From JAAUUJ01 sp964392245 (GTDB taxonomy: Bacteria > Cyanobacteriota > Cyanobacteriia > Thermostichales > Thermostichaceae), in NCBI GenBank assembly GCA_964392245.1, contig CAYMOX010000011.1:1-64000 (forward strand): a stretch of DNA of 64,000 bases, given 5' to 3'. Position 1 is the first letter of the stretch. Each line of letters opens with the position of its first letter. Below the pieces are notes generated by a model, which did no database searches, was not told where the DNA came from, and saw only the letters and a list, made by a program, of their open reading frames with translations. The position numbers and the translations under genes are program-made. This document shows positions 17,799 to 26,763 of this stretch, in pieces.

Positions 17799-18806
17799 AT
17801 GGCATTGATTCTGACTGCAGTTAACTTGGGCCCATCATTCCGGCAGAGACGGCCCTCTCATCGATCTTGCCTGCTCCTCTCTTTGCATAGAACGATGGTT
17901 TACCTGGGGCTGATCTTCGTTGGGATCTGGTTAACCAGTTGCGGCGGCACCCAAATCGGAGAACCCTTTCCCGATGTGTCCTCAGGGCAGTCCGTGGACT
18001 ACACCATCCAGCTGCGTTTTGTGGATAACCGATTAACTCCAGCAGAGCAGGCTCGTTTTCGTGAGGTTGCCGATCGGTGGACCACGGTGATTGTGGGAGA
18101 TTTACCGGATGTGGTGCTGACCCTGCTACCGGGATCCTGTCTGAGCACTTCACCAGGGGTCAACCAGCTCATTGATGATCTGCTGGTGGATATAAGCGTC
18201 AGTACCGTGGATGGGGAAGGGGGGCTGCTGGGGCAGGCGGGACCCTGTTTGGTGCGAACGGGATCCAATTTGCCTCTGTATGGATCAGTGCAGCTGGATC
18301 AGGATGATTTGCCAGGACTGGAAGCCTCCAATCAACTGGATGAGGTTTTTTTACATGAATTGGGGCATGTGCTGGGCTTTGGGACAACATGGGCTGATCA
18401 GGGCTTGGTGACCCAGGTGTTTTCTCCCGATCCTCGCTTTATCGGCAATCTGGCGATCCAGGAATTTGGACGCCTGGGGGGCCTGGGGACGGTTCCCCTT
18501 GAAAATCGCGGGGGGCAGGGAACACGCATTGATCACTGGCGAGAATCCACTTTTGACAACGAACTGATGACTGGCACCATCAACCCCAGCACCGAGAATC
18601 CCCTCAGTCGTTTGACGGTGGCCTCACTTTCCGATCTGGGCTACGGGGTGAATCTGGATGCTGCCGATGCCTATGTCTTGTCTTTCCCGAAACAAAGCTT
18701 CCAGAAAAGAGAATCTGGACGGATGCCTGCATGGGAAAAAGGCCTGGATCAACCGATCCGGGCGGTGGATCCGCAGGGCACCTACCTCTACACCCTGACA
18801 GAGTGA
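17799..18806 (+). CDS. leishmanolysin-like zinc metallopeptidase lipoprotein
   Basis: The protein has 335 residues from the ATG at 17799 (AGGA upstream) or 303 from 17895, which would place the lipoprotein signal (IFVGIWLTSC) at the very N-terminus. Either way a lipobox ends at Cys48. The active site HELGHVLGFG (186-195) gives two zinc histidines and the glutamate base. A later WRESTFDNELMTG stretch resembles the region supplying the third ligand and Met-turn in leishmanolysins. It is probably exported and anchored to a membrane. Bases 17566-17798 upstream hold nothing I recognise. Confidence 0.72.
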   Translation: MALILTAVNLGPSFRQRRPSHRSCLLLSLHRTMVYLGLIFVGIWLTSCGGTQIGEPFPDVSSGQSVDYTIQLRFVDNRLTPAEQARFREVADRWTTVIVGDLPDVVLTLLPGSCLSTSPGVNQLIDDLLVDISVSTVDGEGGLLGQAGPCLVRTGSNLPLYGSVQLDQDDLPGLEASNQLDEVFLHELGHVLGFGTTWADQGLVTQVFSPDPRFIGNLAIQEFGRLGGLGTVPLENRGGQGTRIDHWRESTFDNELMTGTINPSTENPLSRLTVASLSDLGYGVNLDAADAYVLSFPKQSFQKRESGRMPAWEKGLDQPIRAVDPQGTYLYTLTE

Positions 18807-18836
18807 AGGGTTAATCAGGGTCACGGCACCAACGGG

Positions 18837-20552
18837 TTAAGTGGTTAAGGATTGGAGCTCAGGAGCACGATTCTTGGCATCCAGAGACAGAAAATCATAG
18901 CCGGATTGCTGTTTCAGAGCGCTTTGGGGCAGGACTCGCTTGATTTCTGCAGGCGTGGTGATGCCCTGAACCACCTTGTCGATGGCCGCCACCCGGAAGG
19001 AAAGAAAGGGTTGGGTGGAGAGATACCGTTGTAATTCCGTCATGCTGCCCTCATAGACGATCTGACGGATCACTTCATCGATATCCAGCAGCTCCACTAC
19101 AGCCTCTCGACCTAAAAAGCCGGAATGAAAACACTTGACGCACCCCTTGCCCTGTCTCCACCCCTGGGTGGGAAGTGCGCCTGGCTGGATTCCCAGAATG
19201 GACCAATCTTCTGGCGTGGGTTGGGAAGGGGCTGCACAGAAGGGACAAACCTTCCGCACCAGACGTTGGGCCACAACCCCCAGGAGAGCATCGCTGAGTA
19301 AGCCAGGATCCGGCCCCAGATCGCGGAGGCGAGGGATGGCGGTACAGGTGTCATTGGTGTGCATGGTGGTGAAGACCAGATGCCCCGTGAGGGCTGCCCT
19401 GACCACGGTTTCTGCCGTTTCCCGATCGCGGATCTCCCCCACCATGATGATGTCAGGATCCTGACGGAGAATTGCCCGCAGCCCGGCAGCAAAGGTCATG
19501 CCTGCCTTTTCGTGGACTTGGGTTTGGGTGATATTGGCGAGCACATACTCAACCGGATCTTCCACGGTAACCACATTCACCTCCTGAGTGGCCACGCGCC
19601 GCAGGCTGGTGTAAAGAGTGCTGGTTTTGCCGGATCCCGTGGGTCCAGTGATAATAATCAATCCCTGGGGTTGCTGTAACCAGCGTTCATAAATCGCCAG
19701 GGAGCGAGGAGTAAACCCGAGACTGCTGATATCCCCAAAGGCATTTTGTTCCCGTTTCAGCAACCGGATCACCACTTTTTCTCCCCCCACACAGGGCAGT
19801 GTACTCACCCGCAGATCCAGATCCATCCACCCTTGCCCCACGGCCAGATAGTTTTTGCCAATGCGTCCATCTTGGGGACGGCGGCTTTCGGCAATATTCA
19901 TTTCCGACATGACTTTGATCGCCACCACCACGGCACGGCTAATGCTGGGGGGCAAGGAGGTCACCGGGCGCAGAATGCCATCGATGCGATAACGGATGCG
20001 CAATCCCGTGGGGGAAGGCTCCAGATGGATATCACTGGCGCGATTTTGCAGAGCACCCGAAATGATCGCATTGATCCGGTGGGCCTGACTGCGGGCCTGA
20101 GCCAGATAATCTTCAACCTCGGTAAGACGGTGGCTTTCCACCTCCCCTGTCAATGGATCGATATGCCCTTCCGATTCTGTGATCTGGTTGTGATCGGGTA
20201 GATTCTGAAGGCGGAACCAGCTGCGATAGCTCTGGCTGCTGATGGGAATCACCTGAATGCGGGAATGGGTTTTCTCGCAAAGCAGGCGGATCTCCTCATC
20301 GGTCAAAGGGCGGGGGCTAGAGAGATAGTAACAGGCTCGCCACAAAAGCAGGGGGACCACAGGTGGTAAGGGCAGGTGTTGAGGGAATTCTGAAAAAAAC
20401 CGGAGAGTAAGCTCCGGATCCAGGGTGTCAATATTGAGATCCCCTTCAGGAGAAAGCAACAGATTCAGGGCATCTGCCAGGGAGATCTGGCGCAGTTTCA
20501 ATTGTTGCCAGGCGGAGAGATGGGCAGGCAAGTGACCTGAGGCAGCAGCCAT
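18837..20552 (-). CDS. GspE/PilB-family secretion or pilus ATPase
   Basis: The 571-residue protein (582 from an alternative GTG at 20585) contains Walker A GPTGSGKTS (303-311), the Asp box VTVEDPVEY, Walker B DPDIIMVGEIRDRETAE, the His box TTMHTNDT, and a C-terminal tetracysteine zinc site (CPFC, CVKC). These hexameric ATPases power pilus extension or type II secretion. It is shorter than PilB1 and lacks pilT and pilC beside it, so it fits a second, free-standing PilB/GspE paralogue. AGGA precedes the chosen ATG. Confidence 0.88.
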   Translation of the reverse strand: MAAASGHLPAHLSAWQQLKLRQISLADALNLLLSPEGDLNIDTLDPELTLRFFSEFPQHLPLPPVVPLLLWRACYYLSSPRPLTDEEIRLLCEKTHSRIQVIPISSQSYRSWFRLQNLPDHNQITESEGHIDPLTGEVESHRLTEVEDYLAQARSQAHRINAIISGALQNRASDIHLEPSPTGLRIRYRIDGILRPVTSLPPSISRAVVVAIKVMSEMNIAESRRPQDGRIGKNYLAVGQGWMDLDLRVSTLPCVGGEKVVIRLLKREQNAFGDISSLGFTPRSLAIYERWLQQPQGLIIITGPTGSGKTSTLYTSLRRVATQEVNVVTVEDPVEYVLANITQTQVHEKAGMTFAAGLRAILRQDPDIIMVGEIRDRETAETVVRAALTGHLVFTTMHTNDTCTAIPRLRDLGPDPGLLSDALLGVVAQRLVRKVCPFCAAPSQPTPEDWSILGIQPGALPTQGWRQGKGCVKCFHSGFLGREAVVELLDIDEVIRQIVYEGSMTELQRYLSTQPFLSFRVAAIDKVVQGITTPAEIKRVLPQSALKQQSGYDFLSLDAKNRAPELQSLTT

Positions 20553-20784
20553 GGGCGTCCTGGAGTTGAACACATTGCTCTTCACCTTATCCTGTCCCTA
20601 GCGTATGGAAAAGGGGAGTAGTTTACTACCCGTGTGGGGCAGGGGAGATCTGCGGGAGTGGGATCCCCCACCAGAGAGTGCGGTTGATGCCGCACATTGG
20701 CTTAACAGGATTCCGCATATTGACGCAAGAGTTCAAGCTGAACAGGCTCAACAATGAAGACAGTGGATTCATCAGAATCAAATC

Positions 20785-21024
20785 ATGCTAGTTGCTATGA
20801 CTGGAACTGTGAAAGAGATCGCTCGCCAAGCGCTTGAAAGGGGCTATCTGCCCCAGAGCCAGGAGGGGCGTCTGTACGAGCTGTTTGAAAATATGCAGGC
20901 GGATGAAGAGGATATGGCAGCTGCCGATGAATTAATCATTGCGCTCCTGGATGGTCGCTGTCGGCGGGAATGGGGGCCTCCCTATGACTGGCGTATGGTT
21001 CAAATGTCCACCCAAGCTTCCTAG
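20785..21024 (+). CDS. small conserved cyanobacterial protein, paralogue of the 11522 gene
   Basis: The protein has 79 residues, or 75 from a second ATG at 20797 (MTGTVKEIARQAL). It is acidic and helical: ...LYELFENMQADEEDMAAADELIIALLDGR. It resembles the 58-residue product at 11522 in order and spacing of hydrophobic and acidic positions. Function unknown. Bases 20586-20784 upstream contain only short GC-rich palindromes around 20655-20670. Confidence 0.7.
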   Translation: MLVAMTGTVKEIARQALERGYLPQSQEGRLYELFENMQADEEDMAAADELIIALLDGRCRREWGPPYDWRMVQMSTQAS

Positions 21025-21187
21025 CCCTGTCTGCGGAAAACCTGTCCGGGCAGGGCAGTGATCAGGATCCTCTGGAGAGCTGTTAAATGATCACCCCGGG
21101 ATCTGTGGGCTGGAAGGGAAGGAAGTGGGAAGAGGCTGGCGGGGCTGTGGTAAGACTGTAGGCAGTCCGCCGATGTGAGTCAGAGCT

Positions 21188-21481
21188 ATGCCCATCGCCT
21201 CCGAGTTTGTCTTTCCGTTTGAACACCAGCAGAAGGTGTCCCTGCACCATCCCACGATCGCCAGCCAGGGCTTATCGAAACGAGAATATTTTGCTGTCGT
21301 CTGTCTGCAGGGGATCCTCAGCAATCCTCAAACCGATTTAAGTCAGCTAGTCACCCCCGACCAGCGGGAGGCCCTGATCCAGACCTGTCAGGTGCTGGCG
21401 GATGAACTGATCCTGTCCATGACTCAACCTGAAGCGTATCTGGAGGCCAGCCTGCCGGAATCTCCTGTCAACGAGTATTGA
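21188..21481 (+). CDS. conserved hypothetical protein, 97 residues
   Basis: This soluble protein reads like a real gene in codon use, with helical segments (SKREYFAVVCLQGIL, TPDQREALIQTCQVLADELILSM). No domain is recognised. It faces the minus-strand CxxC protein gene tail to tail. Confidence 0.55.
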   Translation: MPIASEFVFPFEHQQKVSLHHPTIASQGLSKREYFAVVCLQGILSNPQTDLSQLVTPDQREALIQTCQVLADELILSMTQPEAYLEASLPESPVNEY

Positions 21482-21523
21482 AATCGATCCAGACAGAAAC
21501 GGGGAGGGAACTAAGGATACGGA

Positions 21524-21835
21524 TCAGTCAAGGTAGACCTGAAGTTCCTCCTCCAGGGAAGGGATGCGCACCTCTGTCATGCTCAAATCCTGAAGGATCT
21601 TAAGTTGGGCCTGCAGGTACTCACAGCGCTCCTGCACGAGGGTTTTGATCCCCAGGGCTCCCAGGTTGACGCAACTGCGACAGGCTTCTCCTAAAACCCG
21701 TCCCTGGTCGTCATAAATCACGGCCAACATGGTTCGTCCAGCTTTCGTTTGGATCGGAGGCGTGCGACCACCACAGATCAGGCAGGGGACCGGAACATTC
21801 CCCCCATAGATACAGGGTTCCCAAATAATTTTCAT
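21524..21835 (-). CDS. small protein with two CxxC pairs
   Basis: The 103-residue protein contains CLIC and CRSC, spaced like a zinc ribbon around a strand AVIYDDQGRVLGEA, then a helical C-terminus. A short zinc-binding protein is likely; the partner is unknown. The ATG at 21835 has AAGG upstream. Its 5' end lies 41 bases downstream of the exported-protein gene at 21877-22548, so the two probably share a transcript. Confidence 0.6.
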   Translation of the reverse strand: MKIIWEPCIYGGNVPVPCLICGGRTPPIQTKAGRTMLAVIYDDQGRVLGEACRSCVNLGALGIKTLVQERCEYLQAQLKILQDLSMTEVRIPSLEEELQVYLD

Positions 21836-21876
21836 CGCGCTACCTTTTCCCCCACCCTTGCTCCTCCTCAAAATCA

Positions 21877-22548
21877 CTAGGAGTCTGAAGGGGAGCTTGT
21901 CCTGGAGGAAAGAAGGGTGGAGAGGTGCTGGACGAACGCCTGGTGATTTGCCCCCAATAACCATTGAGAAAAGGTCAGCATCTCCAGGCTTGGATCTGTA
22001 AAGCTCTCAGAACCTTCCACCCAGCTGAGCAGAACCAGAATATCCCTCTCCCTGCCCTTGGTGGTTGGTCCCAGTTGAATCACTGCCTGACGGTATGGAG
22101 TTGGAGGGGACGCAGCGGCAACGTTCTCTTCAAAGGTGAGGATGACCACGTCCTCTTGATCCCATCTCGTTAGCAACTCCCACCCGCTGAACCAGAGAGT
22201 CTGTTGATAGTATTCCAGCACCTGTTCCTGTGAGGCCTCAGTTCTAATCAGGGCAGAAAGGACTCCCCCTCTGGGATCCTCAATCTTGCCCGAGGACACC
22301 ACGGAAGCATCGGGGTAAAGCAAGTCATGGGGAAAGGTGGACGGGAGGGCCGCCAAACTTTGCTGAGCGGTCAAAAAGAGGGTACCATCAGGGGCCTGAT
22401 GAGTATTCACGCTGGGAGGCGAGGGTTGAGGGGAAGGAGGGTTTTGAACACATCCATTGCCACTTACCGCCAGACTGAGAACGAGCCAACCGAGAACCAC
22501 TGACCCATCAATAGGGGTGACCCCTGATCGGAGTTGAGATAGACCCAT
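21877..22548 (-). CDS. predicted exported or lipid-anchored hypothetical protein
   Basis: The 223-residue protein has a hydrophobic N-terminal segment (VVLGWLVLSLAVSGNGC) that could be a lipoprotein signal, although GNGC is not a classical lipobox. A Pro/Ser-rich linker and a globular part follow, with LLYPDASVVSSGKIEDPRGG and LEYYQQTLWFSGWELL. The latter pattern is seen in many cyanobacterial exported proteins of unknown role. No catalytic motif found. Confidence 0.6.
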   Translation of the reverse strand: MGLSQLRSGVTPIDGSVVLGWLVLSLAVSGNGCVQNPPSPQPSPPSVNTHQAPDGTLFLTAQQSLAALPSTFPHDLLYPDASVVSSGKIEDPRGGVLSALIRTEASQEQVLEYYQQTLWFSGWELLTRWDQEDVVILTFEENVAAASPPTPYRQAVIQLGPTTKGRERDILVLLSWVEGSESFTDPSLEMLTFSQWLLGANHQAFVQHLSTLLSSRTSSPSDS

Positions 22549-22728
22549 GACACAGCTTTCTCCAAGGCTCTAGGAGCATGGTACTGTTAACCGTCCGGCA
22601 ATGTCACATTGTTTTTAAGGGCCAGAGTTTCTGGGAAATGGACCAGGGCTGCTTTTTTCGCACCATCGCGGGCAAGATCCTCTAGAGTGAGTACAGTTGT
22701 GCAGATCGGGCAACACTGGGAGAGAGTT

Positions 22729-22965
22729 ATGGGAGAAGCCAAGCGTCGTAAGGAGCAAATGGGGAACCGATACGGGGATCCAGACCAGGAACTGGTTTTT
22801 CCGCAACTGAAGTTCTTCCCCCTGACGAAAGGGCAGGCTCAAAAAGCCTATAGCTGGACCACCCGCGGTGCCTGGGCAGGGATCATTTTTCTGGCTATTT
22901 TTTGGGTGGTTATCCGCTTTATTGGGCCTTTCTTTGGCTGGTGGGAAATCGTACCCCTGGAATAA
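22729..22965 (+). CDS. DUF2839-family membrane protein
   Basis: The 78-residue protein begins MGEAKRRKEQMG and ends with one membrane segment (AGIIFLAIFWVVIRFIGPFFGWW). This arrangement is characteristic of DUF2839, found in cyanobacteria. The ATG at 22729 fits the conserved GEAKRRK start; upstream codons are non-conserved. Role unknown. Confidence 0.82.
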   Translation: MGEAKRRKEQMGNRYGDPDQELVFPQLKFFPLTKGQAQKAYSWTTRGAWAGIIFLAIFWVVIRFIGPFFGWWEIVPLE

Positions 22966-23023
22966 CGTTTATTCCCGTCTTTGCCACAGTTCCTTACCCT
23001 TTCTTTCATTGTGAGAGTTTTGA

Positions 23024-23866
23024 ATGCGACCTTATCTGGCTGCTGCAATTCAAATGACGAGTATCCCGGATCTCACCTCCAATCTGCAGCAAGCGGAGGA
23101 ATGGATCGACTTTGCCGCACGGCAGGGATGCGAACTGGTCACTCTCCCTGAAAACTTTGCCTTTATGGGGCCAGAGGAAGACAAAGCCCATCTGGCCAGT
23201 GAGATTGCAACCCGTACCGAAGAGTTTTTGCAGAAGATGGCCCAACGGTTTCAGGTGACGATCCTGGGAGGAGGCTATCCTGTTCCGGACCAGCAGGGCC
23301 GGGTGTTCAATACCGCCAGCTTGGTGGACCCCAATGGCATAGAAGTCGCTCGATACCAGAAAATTCATCTCTTTGATGTCAACCTTCCCGATGGAAACAC
23401 CTACCGCGAGTCCAACTCCGTTTCTGCTGGCCATGATGTTCACACCTGTGAAGTAGAAGGGCTCGGTAGATTTGGACTCTCTGTGTGTTATGACATCCGC
23501 TTTCCAGAGCTATACCGCCAACTGATCCATCAGGGGGCTGAGATTCTTTTGATCCCTGCTGCCTTCACGGCCTTCACTGGCCGACACCACTGGCAGATTC
23601 TGGTGCAGTCCAGGGCCATTGAAAATACCTGCTATGTCATTGCTCCAGCTCAGGTGGGAAATCACTATGCCCGCAGACAGTGCCATGGTCATGCCATGAT
23701 CGTTGACCCCTGGGGGGTGGTTTTGGCGGATGCTGGAGGGGAGAAGCCTGGAGCTGCGATTGCCGAGATCAATCCGGATCGGCTGCAGCAGGTTCGGCAG
23801 CAGATGCCCTCCCTCCGTCATCGTTCTCTTCTCTGTAGCTATCAACCCAGTCTGCAACCTGCCTGA
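23024..23866 (+). CDS. carbon-nitrogen hydrolase, Nit1/Nit2-type amidase
   Basis: The 280-residue protein is a nitrilase-superfamily amidase. The catalytic triad is Glu43 (LPENF), Lys113 (YQKIHLFD) and Cys155 (SVCYDIRFPELYR). Close relatives hydrolyse deaminated glutathione or omega-amides, a metabolite repair step, and the sequence IHLFDVNLPDG supports that subgroup. Its TGA overlaps the ATG of the glutaredoxin-like gene, so the pair is coupled; both fit glutathione-related chemistry. Confidence 0.87.
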   Translation: MRPYLAAAIQMTSIPDLTSNLQQAEEWIDFAARQGCELVTLPENFAFMGPEEDKAHLASEIATRTEEFLQKMAQRFQVTILGGGYPVPDQQGRVFNTASLVDPNGIEVARYQKIHLFDVNLPDGNTYRESNSVSAGHDVHTCEVEGLGRFGLSVCYDIRFPELYRQLIHQGAEILLIPAAFTAFTGRHHWQILVQSRAIENTCYVIAPAQVGNHYARRQCHGHAMIVDPWGVVLADAGGEKPGAAIAEINPDRLQQVRQQMPSLRHRSLLCSYQPSLQPA

Positions 23867-24195
23867 TGTCATGGACTGCTTCTGATCTCTCCTCCTCTGA
23901 GTTCACCTGGCCGCCTCTCATTTTGTACGGCAAACCAGGTTGTCATTTGTGCAGCGGATTGGAGGAGAAACTGCGCCAAATCCCTGGTTTAGCAGCCAAC
24001 CTCCTTATTCGTGACATCAGAGATTCAGAAATCTGGTGGGAACGCTATCAGTTTGAGATCCCGGTTCTCTGCTGGCAAACAGGGGACCAGGAACGGCAGT
24101 TACCTCGATTTTCACCGCGGGCGGCGGTCCCCCAGATCGAGCGGCAGCTACGGCAAGCGTTAAGGGATCAGGGATTGGCCCATGAACAGGGATAG
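23866..24195 (+). CDS. glutaredoxin-like (DUF836) thioredoxin-fold protein
   Basis: The 109-residue protein has LILYGKPGCHLCSGLEEKL with redox cysteines Cys26 and Cys29, and an EIPVL segment holding the cis-proline typical of thioredoxin folds. It probably exchanges thiols or disulfides in the cytoplasm. The start overlaps the amidase stop by one base. The 210 bases that follow, up to 24405, contain nothing I recognise. Confidence 0.78.
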   Translation: MSWTASDLSSSEFTWPPLILYGKPGCHLCSGLEEKLRQIPGLAANLLIRDIRDSEIWWERYQFEIPVLCWQTGDQERQLPRFSPRAAVPQIERQLRQALRDQGLAHEQG

Positions 24196-24405
24196 GATCG
24201 CTTCTGATCAATGTTCTGGCAGGGGTGAGGGCCAGAAGCTGAAAGCATGCGGCCTCTGTTCAGCGAAGCGGCGAGTCATTAAACCCGTTCATGGGGATTC
24301 GTTGAATTCAGTTTCTCCCCTGGGGATCGGCCTCAGCTGTCCAGTCTTGATCCCAGGCATCCGCCCTGGATACATCCTTAAATCTTTTAAGATGTAAGTT
24401 GCTCC

Positions 24406-25632
24406 ATGCGGTTTCGATCTATGTTGCCAGTCTACCGATTTATTGGGTTACGCCTGTTGGTGGGAACTATCCTTTTGGCCGGAGGCTTGCATACCATTCG
24501 CAGCAATTGGGTCCCGGCTGCCGTTAGTCTGGCGGGTGCTTGTGCCGCGGTCAGCCATCTCAAACCTCGCGAGCACTTTTTACGGCAGGGACGGGATCGC
24601 ATCTTACGGGGGGATCATGCAGGGGCTCTGGCAGATCTGACCCAGGTCATTCTCCTGGATTCGACAGCTGCGGAAGCTTTTTTCTGGCGGGGTCGAGCCT
24701 CTGAAGCTTTACGAGATTATGAAGCGGCATTGGCAGACCTGGATGAGGCTATTCGCCTGAATCCCCAACTTGCCGAAGCCTATTATCATCGGGGTCTGGT
24801 GCATTTGAATTATCGGGATCTGCCCAGCTGCCTGGTGGATTTGGAGGAGGCCAATCGGCTGGAGCCTTCTTCGCATCGGCTGGTGCGAATTGCCGATCTT
24901 CAGAGTCTATCCAAGCAATGGGATGACGCCCTCCACTCCTACAGCGAATCTCTCCGACTGGATCCCAACTGTGTTGAGGCTTACCTGGGTAGAGCGCAGG
25001 TATACCGTTCTCTGCAGAACTACCCGGCAGCTGTCACTGACTTGGGCCAGGTGCTTAAACGAGAACCTCAACGCATCAAGCTCTACACCGAGCGCGGGTT
25101 CATGCAAATGTGCCAGGGGCATTTTCACAGTGCCGTGGCCGATTTTAGTGAAGTGATTCGTCTCTCTCCTTCGGTGATGGCCTATTTTCACCGTGGCCTT
25201 GCTCACTTCCATCAGGGAAATTTTGTCGAGGCTCTCGAGGATCTCAACCAGGTGATTGCTCTCGATCCCAAGGGGGTGAACGGGTATTTTGTCCGCGGCA
25301 ATACTTTCTATGCCTTAGGGGAAATTGGGGCAGCTCTGGATGACTATGAAGTTGCCCGCCAACTCGCCCCGCAAGAGCCACGTCGGGAATCTCCCTCCCC
25401 TTTACGGGAGTTGTTGATGTTTGCCCGAGGACTGGCAGCCTTTCGCTTAGGAGATCAGGAAGGGGCCAGGGCGGATCTGGAGCAGGCTGTGGCATCCAGC
25501 CGACAAATCTGCACCCATCCATTTCTGCATGAACAGATTGAACAGGTGGTGGGATTAATGAAATCCTCTAAACAGGAACCTCTGGGAGCTCCCCAGGCAG
25601 AAAAGTCTTCTCAATTATCCAGAATGGGTTGA
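24406..25632 (+). CDS. multi-TPR protein with N-terminal membrane segment
   Basis: The 408-residue protein has a hydrophobic N-terminus (about residues 12-50) followed by about nine tetratricopeptide units from residue 58 to 345, each around 34 residues (for example YEAALADLDEAIRLNPQLAEA, FVEALEDLNQVIALDPKGVN). It is probably a membrane-attached scaffold; partner unknown. Its last 22 bases overlap the 3' end of the convergent exported-protein gene. Confidence 0.8.
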   Translation: MRFRSMLPVYRFIGLRLLVGTILLAGGLHTIRSNWVPAAVSLAGACAAVSHLKPREHFLRQGRDRILRGDHAGALADLTQVILLDSTAAEAFFWRGRASEALRDYEAALADLDEAIRLNPQLAEAYYHRGLVHLNYRDLPSCLVDLEEANRLEPSSHRLVRIADLQSLSKQWDDALHSYSESLRLDPNCVEAYLGRAQVYRSLQNYPAAVTDLGQVLKREPQRIKLYTERGFMQMCQGHFHSAVADFSEVIRLSPSVMAYFHRGLAHFHQGNFVEALEDLNQVIALDPKGVNGYFVRGNTFYALGEIGAALDDYEVARQLAPQEPRRESPSPLRELLMFARGLAAFRLGDQEGARADLEQAVASSRQICTHPFLHEQIEQVVGLMKSSKQEPLGAPQAEKSSQLSRMG

Positions 25633-26522
25633 TCGGTGATTGTAATGCGGCGGCTTTCCAGGGTGATCCCCCCCTGACTCACCAGCATGACGGAGATCCA
25701 TTCTTTGCCCGGTTGGTTGGGAGCATCGGCGGTTCGGAAGAGTCCACCCGCTTGAAGGGGTTCTAGAGGGTAGGAAGAATCCTGGATGTAGCGGGCGGCA
25801 GTAATAGGCTCCTCAATCACGGTTCCCAGCACCACGTTGTTGCGCAAAGGTTCTTCAACAATAGCCTCCAGATCATACGTAGAACCTGTTTCCACAATGT
25901 CAGGCAGTTTCAAGGTAACGGTGGGGGGGGCAGCCCCAGAGGTGAGGGTGTAGGACTCACGAATAACTTCCTGCTTGAGCAGCAGCAATTCGTCCGGATT
26001 CTCGGGGTTCGGGCGGTAGTGGTTGCGGACCTCCTGCAGGCCATTCATTTGGAAAGATCCGCGGTCTGAGCGCTGGCGTCCCTCAACTTCTGTTACCAGT
26101 GTGACCACAAGATCGGGCCCCCGGTTTTCCCAGGATTTCACGGCAATCTCATAGTTGAGGTTCTCATGCTTGGCCCAGAGATCGACGATCGCTTCCTGCA
26201 TTTGGGCCAGACTGAGGCCATCCTCATGTTCAAAATCAGGGTGGAAACTGGCCATGACGGCATCCAGCTCCTGAGCATTGGCTGCCTTGATCTGGCGATC
26301 CAGGAGCTGCTGTAGAGCATCAGGAAGAGGGGACTGTAGCGTTTCCAGCCTACTATCCAGGGTGGTGGGCTCCATGGCAGGTGCCTCTGCTGATTGAGCG
26401 ATTGCCACCGGAATCAAGCCTGCAAATGAGAGGAAACCCAGGCTCGCACCTAACAGGTGAGAGGTGAAAACCCTCCGGATCAGACCTTGACGAGGCTTAA
26501 AAGTGGATGCAGGGACTAGCAA
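25611..26522 (-). CDS. exported hypothetical protein with NTF2-like region
   Basis: The predicted protein has 303 residues from a TTG at 26522 (GGAG six bases upstream). This puts the signal peptide (RRVFTSHLLGASLGFLSFAG...AIAQ) near the N-terminus; no ATG lies close. After cleavage, residues about 65-165 (LLDRQIKAANAQELDAVMAS, SFHPDFEHEDG) look like an NTF2/SnoaL-type cone. The C-terminal half is beta-rich. No catalytic residues can be assigned. It ends the minus-strand run Tic20, moaC, PCP_red. Confidence 0.6.
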   Translation of the reverse strand: MLVPASTFKPRQGLIRRVFTSHLLGASLGFLSFAGLIPVAIAQSAEAPAMEPTTLDSRLETLQSPLPDALQQLLDRQIKAANAQELDAVMASFHPDFEHEDGLSLAQMQEAIVDLWAKHENLNYEIAVKSWENRGPDLVVTLVTEVEGRQRSDRGSFQMNGLQEVRNHYRPNPENPDELLLLKQEVIRESYTLTSGAAPPTVTLKLPDIVETGSTYDLEAIVEEPLRNNVVLGTVIEEPITAARYIQDSSYPLEPLQAGGLFRTADAPNQPGKEWISVMLVSQGGITLESRRITITDQPILDN

Positions 26523-26577
26523 TGGCCAACTCCGCAATAAGGGGCAAGCAACACACAGGCTAACATTCCGGACCGAT

Positions 26578-26763
26578 CTATTGACCAAACTGTTGTCTGG
26601 CTTTCTCCACCAGTTCGGGTGTGATCTGAACTTCCCCCGTCTCCAGGGCCATCTGTTCAATTTTTCGTCGCGCCTGAGAGCGGGCAAAAAAGGGGATCAG
26701 TTTGAGCAGGGCCTGAGCTTCTGGGGTCCACTGCAGCAAAGGATCAGGAGTTGGCATGATCAT
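26578..26763 (-). CDS. free-standing PCP_red domain protein
   Basis: The 61-residue protein matches the small domain at the C-terminus of the dark protochlorophyllide reductase subunit ChlB/BchB: WTPEAQALLKLIPFFARSQARRKIEQMA, positions about 12-39, then ITPELVEKARQQ. In ChlB this domain helps position the substrate. As a separate short protein its role is unknown, though such proteins recur in cyanobacteria. Its start overlaps the moaC end by 20 bases in another frame. A second ATG lies at 26757. Confidence 0.75.
   Translation of the reverse strand: MIMPTPDPLLQWTPEAQALLKLIPFFARSQARRKIEQMALETGEVQITPELVEKARQQFGQ

Noticed and set aside
17521..17808. Open frame of 95 codons between the phosphoribosyltransferase and metalloprotease genes
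   Set aside because: It begins inside the antisense of the phosphoribosyltransferase gene and lacks a ribosome site or similarity; its bases look like an ordinary divergent leader.
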